Notes: generated from the letters alone by a model not told the origin. Positions 1-10,367 are shown, counted from the stretch's first letter. The stretch is DNA of 24,648 nucleotides from Podochytrium sp. JEL0797 (GCA_027596195.1 JADGJG010000305.1:1-24648), one strand, 5' to 3'. A program made the numbers and translations.

Positions 1-59
1 TTCTGTTTGCAGAAAACCAAAAATCCCGATAGTGAGTTGCGTATATGAAATACCAAAAG

Positions 60-2083
60 TCATTTATATTTCAAAACGGAAGAAAATAGACCATTTAAGC
101 TCCCACAATTCGATGAATCAAACCCAGCCCTCACTTGAGCAATATCTCCCATCAGCCCTTTGGTCTCCAGCTCCACAGACTCTTCACGACAGAGAATCGC
201 AAGCCTCTCTTGCATTTTCGTGTGGTACGCGAGATATCTTCGCACAAGGAAAGCAGGGACCTTTCTGTTCAGATTGAATTGCAATTGATGATCAAGCTGC
301 TGCCCAATATGCTCCCAAACCAAGTCCTGATCGCGATGATGCATCTCCGCTCGTTGAGCATTGAGCAAATGAAGAAACACGTCCTCTCGAAATCTCCAAT
401 ATTGCTCAGATATCGTATTAGCATTCCCTGTTGGGATGAGTTGCTTGAATGAGTTACAAAACCGAGATGGATCCAAATTTTACAACGAGTGCCGCTCGCA
501 TACCAATTTCTCCCTCTGGCTCAATCCATCAATTGCCTCAACAACCCCACTATGTTCGATTCCCGACTCCCCATCATGTCCAATTACTGACTCTCCCACC
601 AATCTCACCATCAAGAGTTGCTCCATTGGATGCGTCAGGAAGATCATTGAACTTCTCTAACTGAATCTTGATTTCACCAAACAGTTTCTTCAGCGTTTCC
701 TGGAATCGAGCTGATGCATGCTGTCCACGGCCATTGAGCTTCTTTGACGCCATTTTGACTTTTGTGTATTCAACAGTGAGGCCACACAGCTCAGCCCAGA
801 TAGCTGCAGCCTCTCCCGCAACGGTCACAGATTTCGATTTCAAAATATTGAGACCACCAACAGATTGGCCATCAAGACCATTCAGAAGAGTTCGCTCGCG
901 AATCTAAAATAAATAGCTTGAATCAATATGTGGCCAAGAACACAAATCAGACATGGCCAACCACCAAGTTTTCCGCAACAGTATCCGCGTATGACTTCAC
1001 CACAGTATCAACAAAAGTGTCTTTCATACTCTTGTCCAGTCCAGTAATGTTGTCCACACCAGCTCGAAATGATTTTGAAACAAAGGGAATGAAAGACTTG
1101 CTTTTGGAGACGGCACTGTTTTCACTAATGTGAAAGATGCTGTCCCCACGATTTTCTTTCGTCTCCCTCTGCGTGGACCCGACGTGGTGCTCGTACTCGG
1201 ACCAAGCTCGTTCACAGGTTTCGCCATTGTATGTTCCGGATCCCATTGTGAGGTCCGAGTAGAATTTTGGTTGGCAGAGATTACCATGAACCGGGATGTG
1301 CAGTTTGGGGCACAATCCGAGATACGGCCGAATATCCATGCCCTGTGCCTGAATGCCGACTTTTTTCAGTGTTCTCCACAATTTGAACAACATGAACCCA
1401 CCCTCAAGTGTGTCAGAAGCTTACAAATAATGTCGTAAAAGAAGATAATCTGAGCACCTGGATACTTGTTGATCAAGTGGTCCAAAACAGTGACTGCATA
1501 ACAGAGCTTTTCGCCCTTTGACACACCTGCCCAACACCTTTAATGATGATCATTCTTGAAAATCGAAAATGTATACTCACTGATCAAGACTTCAGCGACT
1601 TGATGTCTGCAAAAGCTTCCAAAAACCGCGTTTTCGTCACAACGATTGTCACGGTTCTGGTTTTGCTCTCCAGCACGAAAACTAGATCCACATATAGTTT
1701 CACTCTTGTTTGAGGATACAGTTCTCATGTAGCTCTCGTTGGGTTGAATGAAGATCGCTGGTGCGAGGGCTGCAAAATGGTCAGAAACTGGAACACCCCT
1801 CTCAAAAAAAATCACATACTTGGTGTTGTATGAGTCCCTCCTCCTCCAGCAGCAGGTGTTTTGTGCTTGAAAGAAGAGCACGCGTCATTGGAGGAAATAC
1901 GGGGAAGGTTGTATCCAAAGTCGCCAACATTCTGTCCACCGGTTGTGACACGCGCCAGTAGAGCAGGCCGTCTTTGTGGTCCGGTCCCGGCCCTCTGGGG
2001 CATGTGGAAATCACTGATCGTGTCCAATGGTCCAGTGGCCCAGATAATGAACGGGGGAACGCGTCTCAAACGCGTGGAAATGG
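60..2083 (-). CDS. KDZ-superfamily transposase, C-terminal ~550 residues (5' end missing)
   Basis: Cut-and-paste DNA transposase of the Kyakuja/Dileera/Zisupton superfamily. Proposed exons on the minus strand: 60-443, 504-586, 678-903, 965-1348, 1402-1526, 1581-1769, 1820-2083. All six introns are GT-AG, 50-91 nt, and together keep one open frame to the stop at 60-62. Hallmarks in order: DACSSFKHK (probable first catalytic Asp), CGSSFRAG, FGSFCRH, FFYDIICK (second Asp), CPKLHIPVHGNLC, and GSGTYNGETCERAWS (catalytic Glu). The usual DGE of the last motif reads NGE. The N-terminal CxC-type region typical of the family is not visible. A possible upstream mini-exon (about 2149-2176) follows a TTTAG acceptor, after which LINE sequence begins. 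Either the element was cut by the LINE or its 5' exons lie elsewhere. Family assignment is firm; the exact first exon is not. Confidence 0.75.
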
Positions 2084-2215
2084 CTGCACCCATCATCAGC
2101 AAGTTTGTGAATCAAAACTACCGTGAAATAAAACCGTCTTATACTCACCTGATCCGGCCTCAACACCTCTCCAATTCTAAATCTGATTGAGTTAAACCCC
2201 CGCCGTAGCCGCCAT

Positions 2216-2265
2216 CCAAGGGATATTTCCCTCGGTACGTCGTTGGGCTTTCCTTTCGGAAACCC
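2216..2265 (-). repeat. Two tandem stem-loops at the LINE 3' end
   Basis: At 2216-2235 an 8-bp stem (CCGAGGGA/TCCCTTGG, one G-T pair) closes an AATA loop. At 2245-2265 a stem GGGTTTCC/GGAAAGCCC with one bulge closes a GAAA tetraloop. Both sit just before the inferred 3' terminus of the element on the minus strand. Structured 3' ends serve as reverse-transcriptase recognition signals in several LINE clades; that role here is inference. Confidence 0.5.
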
Positions 2266-2583
2266 ACAAGATTCCATTTGTTCGTAGCTTTGTTATTGGT
2301 ATATTGTTTCGTTGTGGGTTTAATGTCAGTCGTATACGTTTGGGTCGGATTTCGTTTGCTTTTCGTTGTGGCAGGCGAATTTTGATTTTCAAGGGTGGGT
2401 TTAGTTTGAGACGTATTTTCGGAATGTGATCTGGGAGAGGAGAATGAGGTTTGTTTTTGTTCTGCATCAGTATGATATTTCGCTTTTTCCAGTGTTCTTC
2501 ATAGATAAAGTTGAGCCAGTGGTGCGTGATTTGTTGTATTACCGCCAGAGTTCTTGATTTCGTTCTTGGTGATTTGCTCTGTT

Positions 2584-3672
2584 TTAGGCATTGTCTAATA
2601 TAATACCTTGCACGAGGGGTGTTTTATTGAAGTCTGGGTTGTCTATTTTTATATATTTCATTATTCTTTTTATGAATGTTGGTTTTTCATTTAGGATCAT
2701 GTTGTTGATGAGCTCGTTTTCTATCTTTTTTATGGCAGATGGGATTAGTGGTGTAAGTGATGGGCATGTGAATGTGTGTTCGTGATTGTCTTGGTGAGTT
2801 TGACATATTGGGCACTTGTCGTCTTGAACGACGCCATATTCTTTGAGTTTGTCGAGGGTTGGAAGAAGTTTGTTAATTGTGTTGATTCTAAAGCTTTGTT
2901 CCTTGTAGTGTGTTTGGTCCAAGTAATTTGATTTTTGGAAGTGCTTGTGTGTGACAGCTATGGTTTCTTCGACCTGAATGTCGGGGTGTATTTTGGTAAG
3001 TGAGTTGGTTGTCTTTGTTTGGAATTTATTTTTTAGGAGCTCTGTTGGGTATAGGTCTGCGTATTTGTTGTTCGATTGAAGGAGCATGGTATCTCCTTTT
3101 TCTAGGGTAACATGAATTTCTTTGATATTTTCATTGGTGGTGGCAGCGTCTGCAAGCACGTCTGCTGTGTCGTTTAGGGTCTTTTTTTCTTGGTGGGAGC
3201 GCACGTGCGTGAGCTTTGGATGGGTTCCGATTCTGTCGACTTGTTCCTTGATGCCGATTAAGGCTGAGTAGTTTTTGAGTTTGATAATGTTTTTGAGAGT
3301 TTTTTCGATTCCCTTGATAGTGGATTGCGAGCCTGTGACAATTTCATACTCTGTTCCTTCTTTGATTCTGTGCAGGCTTCCATATATACCGTATTGTTCA
3401 CTTTTTGATGAGGGATTATGTTTTGGTACTTTGAAGCTGATGGTTTCAATGTTGTCTTGGTTGTCTGTGAAGACCCCTGCTGCTGCCATTCCTTTCTCCG
3501 ATAATGTTACATCTGTCCATATTTTAATATGTTCATCTCCTTGTTGGGCTATTTGGTTTGTGTAAAACTCTTGTTTCCATGTGTGTGGTGCTTGCAATAG
3601 ATTGTTTTTGAGGGTGAAGTTGATTGTAACGTTGGTCGAGTGGTTTGATAGCGAATTGGTATAGGTTGTCAT
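2584..3672 (-). pseudogene. LINE ORF2 C-terminus: RNase H domain and CCHC knuckle, decayed
   Basis: 362 codons open from an internal ATG. The RNase H fold is recognisable: IKIWTDVTLSEKG (Asp54; family motif TDGS), SEQYGIYGSL (Glu92), IVTGSQSTIKG, where Gly114 replaces the catalytic Asp of the family TDSQ motif, and VRSHQEKK followed by ADVLADAA (Asp171). A Cys/His knuckle, CPIC ... HEH ... C, spans residues 287-303, as in the tails of many LINE polymerases. The frame continues upstream through a single TGA at 3706-3708 into residues resembling the end of a reverse transcriptase (INFTGTPITND). With one catalytic Asp lost and a nonsense codon upstream, I read this as a non-functional remnant. 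The ATG at 3672 is simply the first Met after the stop, not a real start. Confidence 0.75.
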
Positions 3673-3904
3673 TTGATTTTTCTGCGATTTGGAAGTTGAG
3701 CATGCTCATGGAGAATATTTGAGATTGTAGAGTGGTATGTGCTTAGTTTGGACATATATGTCATTGGTAATGGGTGTTCCAGTAAAGTTAATGGGAGACG
3801 GAAGGTGGGCTGCATATTTTTTTTTCCCTCTCTCTCGATGATAATTTGGGGACATCATCCATGTTGCTAAATCTCGCGCGGGGATTTTCAACAACAAATG
3901 GTGA

Positions 3905-4376
3905 TGGTGGGTCAGATGTCTGAGGAAAGGCGCGCTTTCGAACTTCCGAGATTGCGAACTGCACGTGGCCCGCCTCACGTTGCCTAGTCTCTGGGCGAAA
4001 CGAACGCGTCGAACTCGTCCGCAGTCTCAAAAAATGCCAACGGTGTCTCAGCAAATATTATTGCTCGTCTGAATGTCAACGCGCTGCTTGGGGGTCGGGT
4101 CACAAGAAAATGTGTCGCGCTCCTGGTGATTTCGTCAAGTTTGACCTGGTTCGTGTTCATGGCCTGAAGAACGAACGATACGCGTTCATGAACGGCAACA
4201 TGTTTGAGATTCGTGGACCGGCTCCTGCATCGTCGACGAGTGGGGAGGCGAGATGGATTGTTTCATATTTGGGGGGTGGCAAGGAAGTCATTATGAAGCC
4301 AAGCAATCTCACACGTGTCATGTTCAAGGAGGAGCGGTGGAACTGGGAGGGGTTGGAGGATGAGGGTCAAGCTTGA
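3905..4376 (+). pseudogene. MYND-type zinc-finger protein, 5'-truncated fragment
   Basis: The frame is open from about 3905 to the TGA at 4374-4376. It contains [21 protein letters not shown] and GHKKMC (4035-4113), the second half of a MYND finger (C-x2-C, YC, CQ-x3-W, HK-x2-C). A conserved tail follows: [42 protein letters not shown]. The tail recurs in two other fragments of the window (16900-17079 and 17708-17980), which defines a local family. MYND fingers are protein-interaction modules; the partner is unknown. The first C-x2-C pair is not cleanly spaced here and no start codon or upstream exon can be found, because LINE sequence begins about 100 nt upstream. It is probably a gene truncated at its 5' end, though an upstream exon beyond the LINE cannot be excluded. 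Confidence 0.55.
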
Positions 4377-4873
4377 TCAAAGCGCATTATACGGTTGGCT
4401 GCAAGCTGCGTACGCAATGACGAATAACATCTATTACAAAGTGTTCATAGTGAATCGGCGAGCCCTTCGCGAGTATACGCACGTGCTTGATTTGACAAAT
4501 AAGATGAAGACCGTGACGCGAAACCCAAACCAACCCCTGAAACCGCAGGATTTCCATTCGACCGCGTTAAACCTTTAAAAGTTGTAAAGGTGAACCAACG
4601 CAGAACGGTGATGATCGGACTCCAGTTTGTTGGGCTTTCCACATGCTCTGCCCATTTCCACGCTTCCACCCCTTGGTTCCGCGCTTCTGCACGTGTCGAA
4701 AAATTTCATCATATGTTGGATAATATTCAGGCTCAGTCAATTGATAACCAGCGTTGAATTCCTTGAGTTAGGAAATCAAAAGCGACGAGGTGCGTTTCTC
4801 AAAGGTATCGGGATTTATCTCCTTTTTTAGAAAGGAGTGAGGTTCGGAAATGCAAACACGTTCGAATTTAATA
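4377..4873. other. Intergenic stretch between MYND fragments
   Basis: No supportable gene, RNA or repeat was seen in this ~500 nt. Short open frames occur on both strands but none has a recognisable motif or paralogue in the window. Confidence 0.4.
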
Positions 4874-5150
4874 TCATTCCACTACCACAATTTCGATATT
4901 CTTCAAAGCCATCTCCTCAAAACGCGCTCCATCGGGGCTGCCCAGGAAGCGAGGATTCTTCCAGTGAATCGAGACACCTGGAGTGGCGCCAGGAATTTTC
5001 CCCGAGTTTGTATAAGCAGCGATGCGCTTGGTGACCCACTGACTGTCTTTGCAGCGAAGAACTTGACGCGTAACAGTTGCAGTAATACGCGTGTTGACAT
5101 TTGGTGCATTTCCTCAGTGGTACAGTGGTTCCATTACGGCAGTATGAACA
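4874..5150 (-). pseudogene. MYND-like zinc-finger relic with frameshift
   Basis: The minus strand reads CSYCRNGTTVPLRKCTKC then QHAYYC (5150-5079), the first C-x2-C, second C-x2-C and YC of a MYND finger. After YC the frame shifts by one base. The new frame stays open and protein-like (CKDSQWVTKR, NSGKIPGATPGVSIHW, EEMALKNIEIVVVE) to a TGA at 4874-4876. The CQ-x3-W-x2-HK ligands are incomplete (Trp kept, Cys/His lost). It belongs to a different MYND subfamily from the 3905-4376 fragment, because the tail sequences do not match. No exon with a start codon was found upstream toward the divergent glycosyltransferase gene. It is a likely relic; a sequencing indel is the alternative. Confidence 0.45.
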
Positions 5151-5373
5151 CGTGCGGACATCAACGCCAGTTCTGGCACTTGCGCAAACCCCCAGCACTT
5201 TCGACCAGCACCCGCCACTACCCGAACGACTCTTCCATGAGCATCTCTGGAACCTAGGCTACCCAGGCGTAGTCGATTCGCTCCGATTGGAACGTTTTTG
5301 AGCTTTTTCCATTCTACCCCCTCAAGATGGATTCCGCTCCAGCCCCTCCTGGCACTCCACCGCCCGCTCATCA

Positions 5374-5380
5374 TATAATA
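5374..5380 (+). promoter_or_regulatory. TATA-like box of glycosyltransferase 1
   Basis: TATAATA lies 64 nt upstream of the ATG at 5445 in a GC-rich context. Position and sequence fit a core promoter; there is no transcript evidence. Confidence 0.35.
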
Positions 5381-5444
5381 CCTCGAATCCGGGACAAAAA
5401 AAATCGCGCGATTTTTCGTTTGTAATTGGAAGATTGCAGGAAAA

Positions 5445-6991
5445 ATGCGACGGTCATTCCGCATTGTCACTCTCGCCTGTGGTGCGAGTCTCCTCCTCTA
5501 CGCCTTCCTGCGGGTCATCCACGGCCCACTGCTCTCCACACGACCTAGCCTCACCACCACAGACCCAGAGCCCCCCGCCCTGTCCTTCACCACCCCACAA
5601 CTCCACCTCGTACGCTACACCCCCCACAACGCCACACTCGGCTTCTCCCTCCCCGAACTCCTCGACCTCTGCCACTACGGATCCGAGATGCACATCTCCC
5701 GCTTCGAAGCTTGGGGCGGCGACCGCGAGGCCTTGGAGGCAGATTATGTGTCAACCTGTTTCCCCATCGAAATCTCATCATCGCAAAGTGGACGGTCCAT
5801 GGGTCATTGTAGTGACTACGTGCAGTACATCTACCACGCGGGTGCGAAGCTCAACCTCAACTTTGGCCAGGAAGCGCATTGGCGCAAAATGATGCATTGC
5901 CCAAACACCGTTTTTTTGCACGGCGAGTACCTCACGGACCCGCTCATTTACCCACCCGAAGGGATCAAGAAGCCGCGGAATATGTGGCTGTTGAATCTCG
6001 AGCAGATTTGGCACAGGGATTTGCCTCATTTCAAGGCGATGGACACGATTCTATGCAAGACGCGAGTCACTTGCACGGCAGTCAACAAGTACCTCGCGTC
6101 AGACGAATACGATGGTGGATCTGTGAAACCCAAAGTCATTTACATGGCACATTCGAGCCCCGATCCGCTTCTCGATGCGCCAATGTTGTTGGGACCCGAT
6201 TTTGCCACCATGAAGCAGGATTTCAACTCCTTCATCCACATATACGGCCACAGTGGGAGGAAACGAACGATTCAAGTGTTTGACTGCTGGGAGAGCCATC
6301 CAGAATGGCCGACGCTCACCATGGTGGGAAACTCAGACGAGATCGGGTTCCTCACACGACATTGGAGTATCGAGATGCGCGAAAAGCAAAACCCTCCTAG
6401 CAAGAACTTGTTTCCAAAGAATATTCGGGCTTTCACGCGGTTGTCCTTGGTGGAGCTGCGGAAACTTCAAATCTCGAATGGCGTGCATATTTGTCCCTCG
6501 CAACAGGTTGGGTGGAGGTTTATCTTGCTGCTTTCCAATCGCGACACAGTTTTATTGACCGAATGATTGCAGGAAAGATATGGTCATTACATCAACGAGG
6601 CTCGCGCGTTGGGAGCACTCACTGTCACGACCGACTGGGCACCCATGAATGTTTGTCTTTCCCCACTCCTTTCATTTCAAATCGCTTTACCATTTGCTAA
6701 AACTCGTTCAAACCTCTCCACTTCCAGGAATTCGTCCAAGACGGAATCAATGGAATCCTTATTGACCACGACGCTCCCATTCCGGAATCACATCAAGGAA
6801 TGGCCGCGTATTTCGTTTCCCCCGCTTCAGCATCCCCGCAACACATTTGTTCCGGAATCGAACGCGTTTTGAAACTCGATTTGCCGACGCGCGCAGAGAT
6901 GGGTCGCAATTCGCGCGCCGCATATGAATCGGATACGAGGTTTATGGAGCGGAAGATGAAAGAGGTGTTTGCGGGAACGGATGTAAAATAG
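5445..6991 (+). CDS. Type II membrane glycosyltransferase, GT-B/EX7E type (copy 1)
   Basis: Exons 5445-6506, 6573-6650 and 6728-6991; introns of 66 and 77 nt (GT-AG, both phase 0); 467 aa. A short basic N-terminus and a hydrophobic segment (about residues 8-25) suggest a signal anchor, so a Golgi/ER lumenal catalytic domain is likely. The N-terminal half carries motifs shared by all three copies: an N-x-T sequon at 62 followed by GFS and ELLDLCH, SGRSMGHCSDY (115-125), FLHGE, LCKTRVTC and HSSPD. The C-terminal half looks like a GT4-type nucleotide-sugar domain: YGHSGRK, WPTLTMVG, SNGVHICPSQQ, then ERYGHYINEA, an EX7E motif (Glu355/Glu363) typical of retaining GT-B enzymes, and NGILIDH. Donor and acceptor cannot be told. 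The start is the first ATG, 64 nt after a TATA-like box. Splicing is supported by exact alignment to copies 2 and 3. Confidence 0.85.
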
Positions 6992-7394
6992 GTTTTTTGT
7001 TTACTGTATTCTGCCCTGGTTATTTTTTAAAAATAGCCCGATATTGGTCGTTTCCGCGAAGTGACATCGCGACAAAAACAGTGTTTTATTTTGTGCACAG
7101 CGACGCGATATAACCGAGCAGCTACGCGATATAACTGATCATGGCTGTAATTTAATATAAATATTTGGTTATGAAAGGGGCCCGTACGCTGAAGGCTCTC
7201 CTGGAATCAACGAGCTGCTCGCTTGCATTCCCAACAACTGTTCCGGTGTATCCGCGGATGCAGCAGATGTGAAATCAATGATGGACTGGGGGGGTGGCAT
7301 GACTTTGTTTTTTAACCTGAGAATTGAAGACGTTGGTAATGGAGTATGATGAGACGTTCATTTGCCGCCGTTGATCTCTGATTTCAAAAAAATG
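6992..7394. other. Spacer with a short unassigned open frame and a 12-bp direct repeat
   Basis: A plus-strand frame, 7167-7346 (60 codons, no ATG near its start), encodes a protein-like stretch with PGINELLACIPNNCSG and DWGGGM, but I cannot assign it. It may be an exon fragment. The 12-mer ACGCGATATAAC occurs twice, at 7103-7114 and 7124-7135. No other feature was seen. Confidence 0.3.
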
Positions 7395-7502
7395 CGCGTG
7401 ATTATGTCAGGACAATAGCGTCACGTTGACCCGCTCGTGATGGTGGCCAATGAGAGAATTAAGGGCCTTGATGAATCTCACTTACACTGCGCATTCCCCC
7501 AA
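7395..7502 (+). pseudogene. Relic of the last exon of the adjacent membrane-protein gene
   Basis: VDPLVMVAN here matches VNPLVMVAN of the last exon at 8314-8660. After a one-base shift ALMNLTYT matches DLMNLVYT. At the DNA level 20 of 22 bases agree around CTTGATGAATCTC. An in-frame TAG precedes the match. This marks a tandem duplication whose first copy survives only as a fragment. Confidence 0.5.
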
Positions 7503-7612
7503 AATGAATAGCGTTGTTCCGCTCCCAGGATATGACTTTTCTTACGTAAGCACTAAGAATATGTTTCTCACCACGTCCTTGCAAATCGTATTGTTCTCCA
7601 ACACGAAAAAAA

Positions 7613-8660
7613 TTGCTCAACACAAGCACGTCCACGCCGCCCACCCCAGCTCCCAGCAGCATCCTCCACACCATCTCCCAACCCCTCAACTTCTTCCTCC
7701 TGGGAATCTGCTTTGAAGCCTGCACATACGCACTCTGTGCGTCATTGAGACGCCTTTACGAGATTCTTTGGCACACCAAAGAATCCCCCTTCCACACGTC
7801 CTTGATTTGTTTCTTCAACTCCACGGCCATGATCAGCCTCCTCTTTTCGATTATACTTAAAGTCCCATTGAACAAGGCCAACTGTACTTATTCCTCTCGA
7901 CTGGTTCGCGAATTTCGTGTGGCATGGATATTTTGTCGCGTTCAGTACGTGCACGCCGTTTTCTTGTACGCTTGCGACTGTGCTGATTCTAACTCTTTTC
8001 TTTTTGCAGATGTATTTATCTTATGCAAGATCAACTGTATTTTTTGAAAAGAAGAACGTTCAATCGTTTCCGTCTCCTTGGAGTCTCACGCGATCGCATC
8101 CAATCGCATGATATGGAGAGCATTCAAATTGTAACCCCGAATAAAGAAATTGAAATCCGTTTTGGACTTTTTTTTGCTGACAATTCCGACCACACACCGT
8201 TTCTTTCTCCATTCCCATTGAGACACTCCGCCACGGGCAAATATGTGTGGTTTTTACGGGTGGACAATGGGACGACGCGAATCAAGTGTGAAACTACTAT
8301 TTCGATGCGTTAGCAGGATTCCATGACACGATCGCCAATATCATTTGCGATGTGGTCGCGACGGCCGGGGCCGTGACCATGTTTTTGAAGCCCGCGAACC
8401 GCGTGCTGGCGTTCAAGTCGCTGTGGTTTCAGTTGGTGAAAGAGAACGGTTTGTTTTGCTTTTCGAAAACGCGTCGAGGTGTCGCGTTTCTGATTGAATC
8501 TTTTTTTTTAGTGTTGCGAACCACCATCTCAATGATTGTGAATCCTCTTGTGATGGTGGCCAACAAAAATATCACAGATATGGACTTGATGAATCTCGTT
8601 TACACTCTTCAGAATTATACTTATATTCGGCTAATGAATCTAGAGCTGTATTTCAGTTGA
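7613..8660 (+). pseudogene. Putative multi-pass membrane protein gene, model unresolved
   Basis: Three coding pieces are visible. Piece 1 (about 7613-7944) has hydrophobic segments around FFLLGICFEACTYALCA and STAMISLLFSIIL. It splices through a good 65-nt intron (7945-8009; GTACGT donor, CTAAC-like branch, TTTTTGCAG acceptor) into piece 2, open from 8010 to a TAG at 8311-8313. Piece 3 (about 8314-8660) begins near FHDTIANIICDVVATAGAV and ends TGA at 8658-8660, with further hydrophobic runs (VAFLIESFFLVL, SMIVNPLVMVA). I could not find a donor that joins pieces 2 and 3 in frame and no start codon is convincing, so the gene is either misread or broken. The hydrophobic-segment pattern suggests a multi-pass (possibly receptor-like) membrane protein; no family is recognised. 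Confidence 0.4.
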
Positions 8661-8952
8661 GTGCTTTCTCTCTAACTCAGATTTTCATCCGAGACTAACA
8701 AGTGATATTTATCAAAATGGGAAGAAAGGCGCAAAACGACGCAGTCGATCAAATAAGAGCCATCTCAGTTCATCTTGACTTTCGATTCTTCCACTAATAT
8801 TATATAATTAAATGCTTTTCTTCTCGCTAACATCCTTGTAAATTCCAAGCACGTTTCGACGTCCGAAATCAAATGGTGCCAGGACCTGTCAAAAAAATCT
8901 CGCTTGATCCCGACATTCCCCGCCCCTGCCCCGCCCCGTGATCTCCCCATCC
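8661..8952. other. Upstream region of glycosyltransferase 2
   Basis: AT-rich spacer with TATATAATTA at 8801-8810, about 143 nt upstream of the next start codon. No coding signal was seen. Confidence 0.3.
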
Positions 8953-10367
8953 ATGCGATCCGCCACGCCGTTTCTGGCAACACGAATCTCCCTCGTTGTT
9001 GCCCTTCTGATTGCTACCGCATGCTTTGTTGCGCAAGACGAAAAGGAACCCCGCCTGGACCCGTCCACTTCTTCGTTTCGGTTTGCCAGCAACGAGGTGC
9101 GGACCGTGGTGTACGAACCCGTCAACCGGACTTCTGGCTTCTCGATCGAAGAGCTGCTCGATCTCTGCCACAGCGGAGCCTCGCTGCACAGTTGAGTCTT
9201 TACGTTTTTGAGGCACAAACTCACCCAAGACACAAAGTCACAAAGCACCGCGCAGTCAAAGCCTCTCTCGACGCCCTCACAACCGACTACCTCTCCACCT
9301 GCCACCCCATTGAAATCTCCGCCTCCCAAGGCGGCCGCTCCATGGGCCATTGCTCCGACTTTGTCAACTACGTGTTCTACGCCAACGCACGCCTCACCGT
9401 CGATTTCCAATCCACCCCGCAAGTCCTTGACGCGAAAGCAACCCTCTGTCCACACTCCACGTACCTCCACGGCGAATTCATGCAACAGCGTCTGTTTGAC
9501 CCGCGGTTTGGCCTGCGGAATCTGTGGATGCCGAATCTCGAGCAGATTGAGTGGGACCAGTTGCATCTGTTTGAAAAAACACAGAGGGTCTTGTGTAAGA
9601 CGAAAGTCACGTGCGATGCGGTGCGGGCGTATCTTGAGGACAAGGGCATCACGCGAACGGAGACCAAGTTCATGTCGCATTCGTCTCCGGACGCGAGGAA
9701 GCAAGCGGTTGCGTTATTGGGGAACGAAAAGGCTGCGAAAGTGAGGCAAGACTTTAACCAGTTTTACCACGCGTATGGCAACTCGGGGAGGAAAAACACG
9801 GACGATTTGTTGCATTGTTGGTACGGTCACCCGCAGTGGCCGAAACTCACCGTGTTAGGACACCACGACCCGAACTGGTTCATTCGCAAACACTATCGTG
9901 GTATGAAACGATTGCCGTGGAACATTGAAATCCTTTCGTCCGTCTCGTTGCCGAAGTTACGCGAATTGCAGCTGTCGAATGGGGTGCATATATGTCCGTC
10001 TCAGCAGGAGGGGTATGGACATTACATTAACGAGGCGAGGTCTCTCGGCGCGTTGGTTATGACGACGGCGTATCCGCCGATGAATGAATTTGTGGCGGAT
10101 GGGGTGTCGGGGATTCTGATTGACCATGAGCAGCCGTGGCCCGAGAGTCAGCAGGCGATGCAGCCGTATTTTATCTCTCCGGTGCGGGCACCGACTGATA
10201 GTATTTGTGAGGCTGTTGAGAGGGTTTTGGCCATGGATATCGATGCAAGGAAGGAGATGGGGAGGCAAGCGAGGATACAGTACGAGCAAGATACGGAGCT
10301 CATGAAAAGGAATATGGAGGAGCTTGTAGTCGAAACAGAGGCGCATTTCCGCGGCATGACCGCATGA
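8953..10367 (+). CDS. Type II membrane glycosyltransferase, GT-B/EX7E type (copy 2)
   Basis: Exons 8953-9190 and 9238-10367; one 47-nt intron (GTTGAG...AAAG, phase 1); 455 aa. The splice is set by the paralogues: only this junction restores HITKHR in register with HISRFE of copy 1 and QITRYN of copy 3. The start is the ATG at 8953, giving MRSATPF, then a hydrophobic anchor (about residues 10-27). Shared motifs: VNRTSGFS, ELLDLCH, GGRSMGHCSDF, YLHGE, LWMPNLEQI, LCKTKVTC, MSHSSPD, YGNSGRK, WPKLTVLG, SNGVHICPSQQ, EGYGHYINEA (EX7E), GVSGILIDH, and an ARKEMGRQAR tail helix. It has neither of the copy 1 introns. The enzyme is likely an ER/Golgi retaining sugar transferase of unknown substrate. It appears intact. 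Confidence 0.85.

Larger units (their letters stand above)
2190..3812 (-). mobile_element. 5'-truncated non-LTR (LINE) retrotransposon
   Basis: The element lies on the minus strand. It holds a C-terminal RNase H plus zinc-knuckle region (2584-3672), an upstream in-frame stretch to about 3810 separated by one TGA, and a ~390-nt 3' untranslated tail ending in two stem-loops near 2190. Endonuclease and reverse-transcriptase core domains are absent, as expected from 5' truncation during target-primed reverse transcription. The tail is T/G-rich on the plus strand, unlike its surroundings. No clear target-site duplication or poly(A) tail was found by eye, so both boundaries are approximate. The left end abuts the 5' side of the KDZ transposase and the right end abuts a MYND gene fragment. 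Confidence 0.7.

Noticed and set aside
947..1400. Apparent frameshifts in the KDZ transposase
   Set aside because: Each disappears when a 50-91 nt GT-AG intron is removed, so they are introns rather than damage.
4850..5257. Plus-strand open frame of 135 codons
   Set aside because: It is antisense to the MYND-like relic, has no motif, and its composition looks like a shadow of the opposite strand.
8904..9237. N-terminal extension of glycosyltransferase 2 in the frame of its second exon
   Set aside because: It has no membrane anchor and no similarity to the paralogues. Splicing 9191-9237 from the ATG at 8953 restores both.
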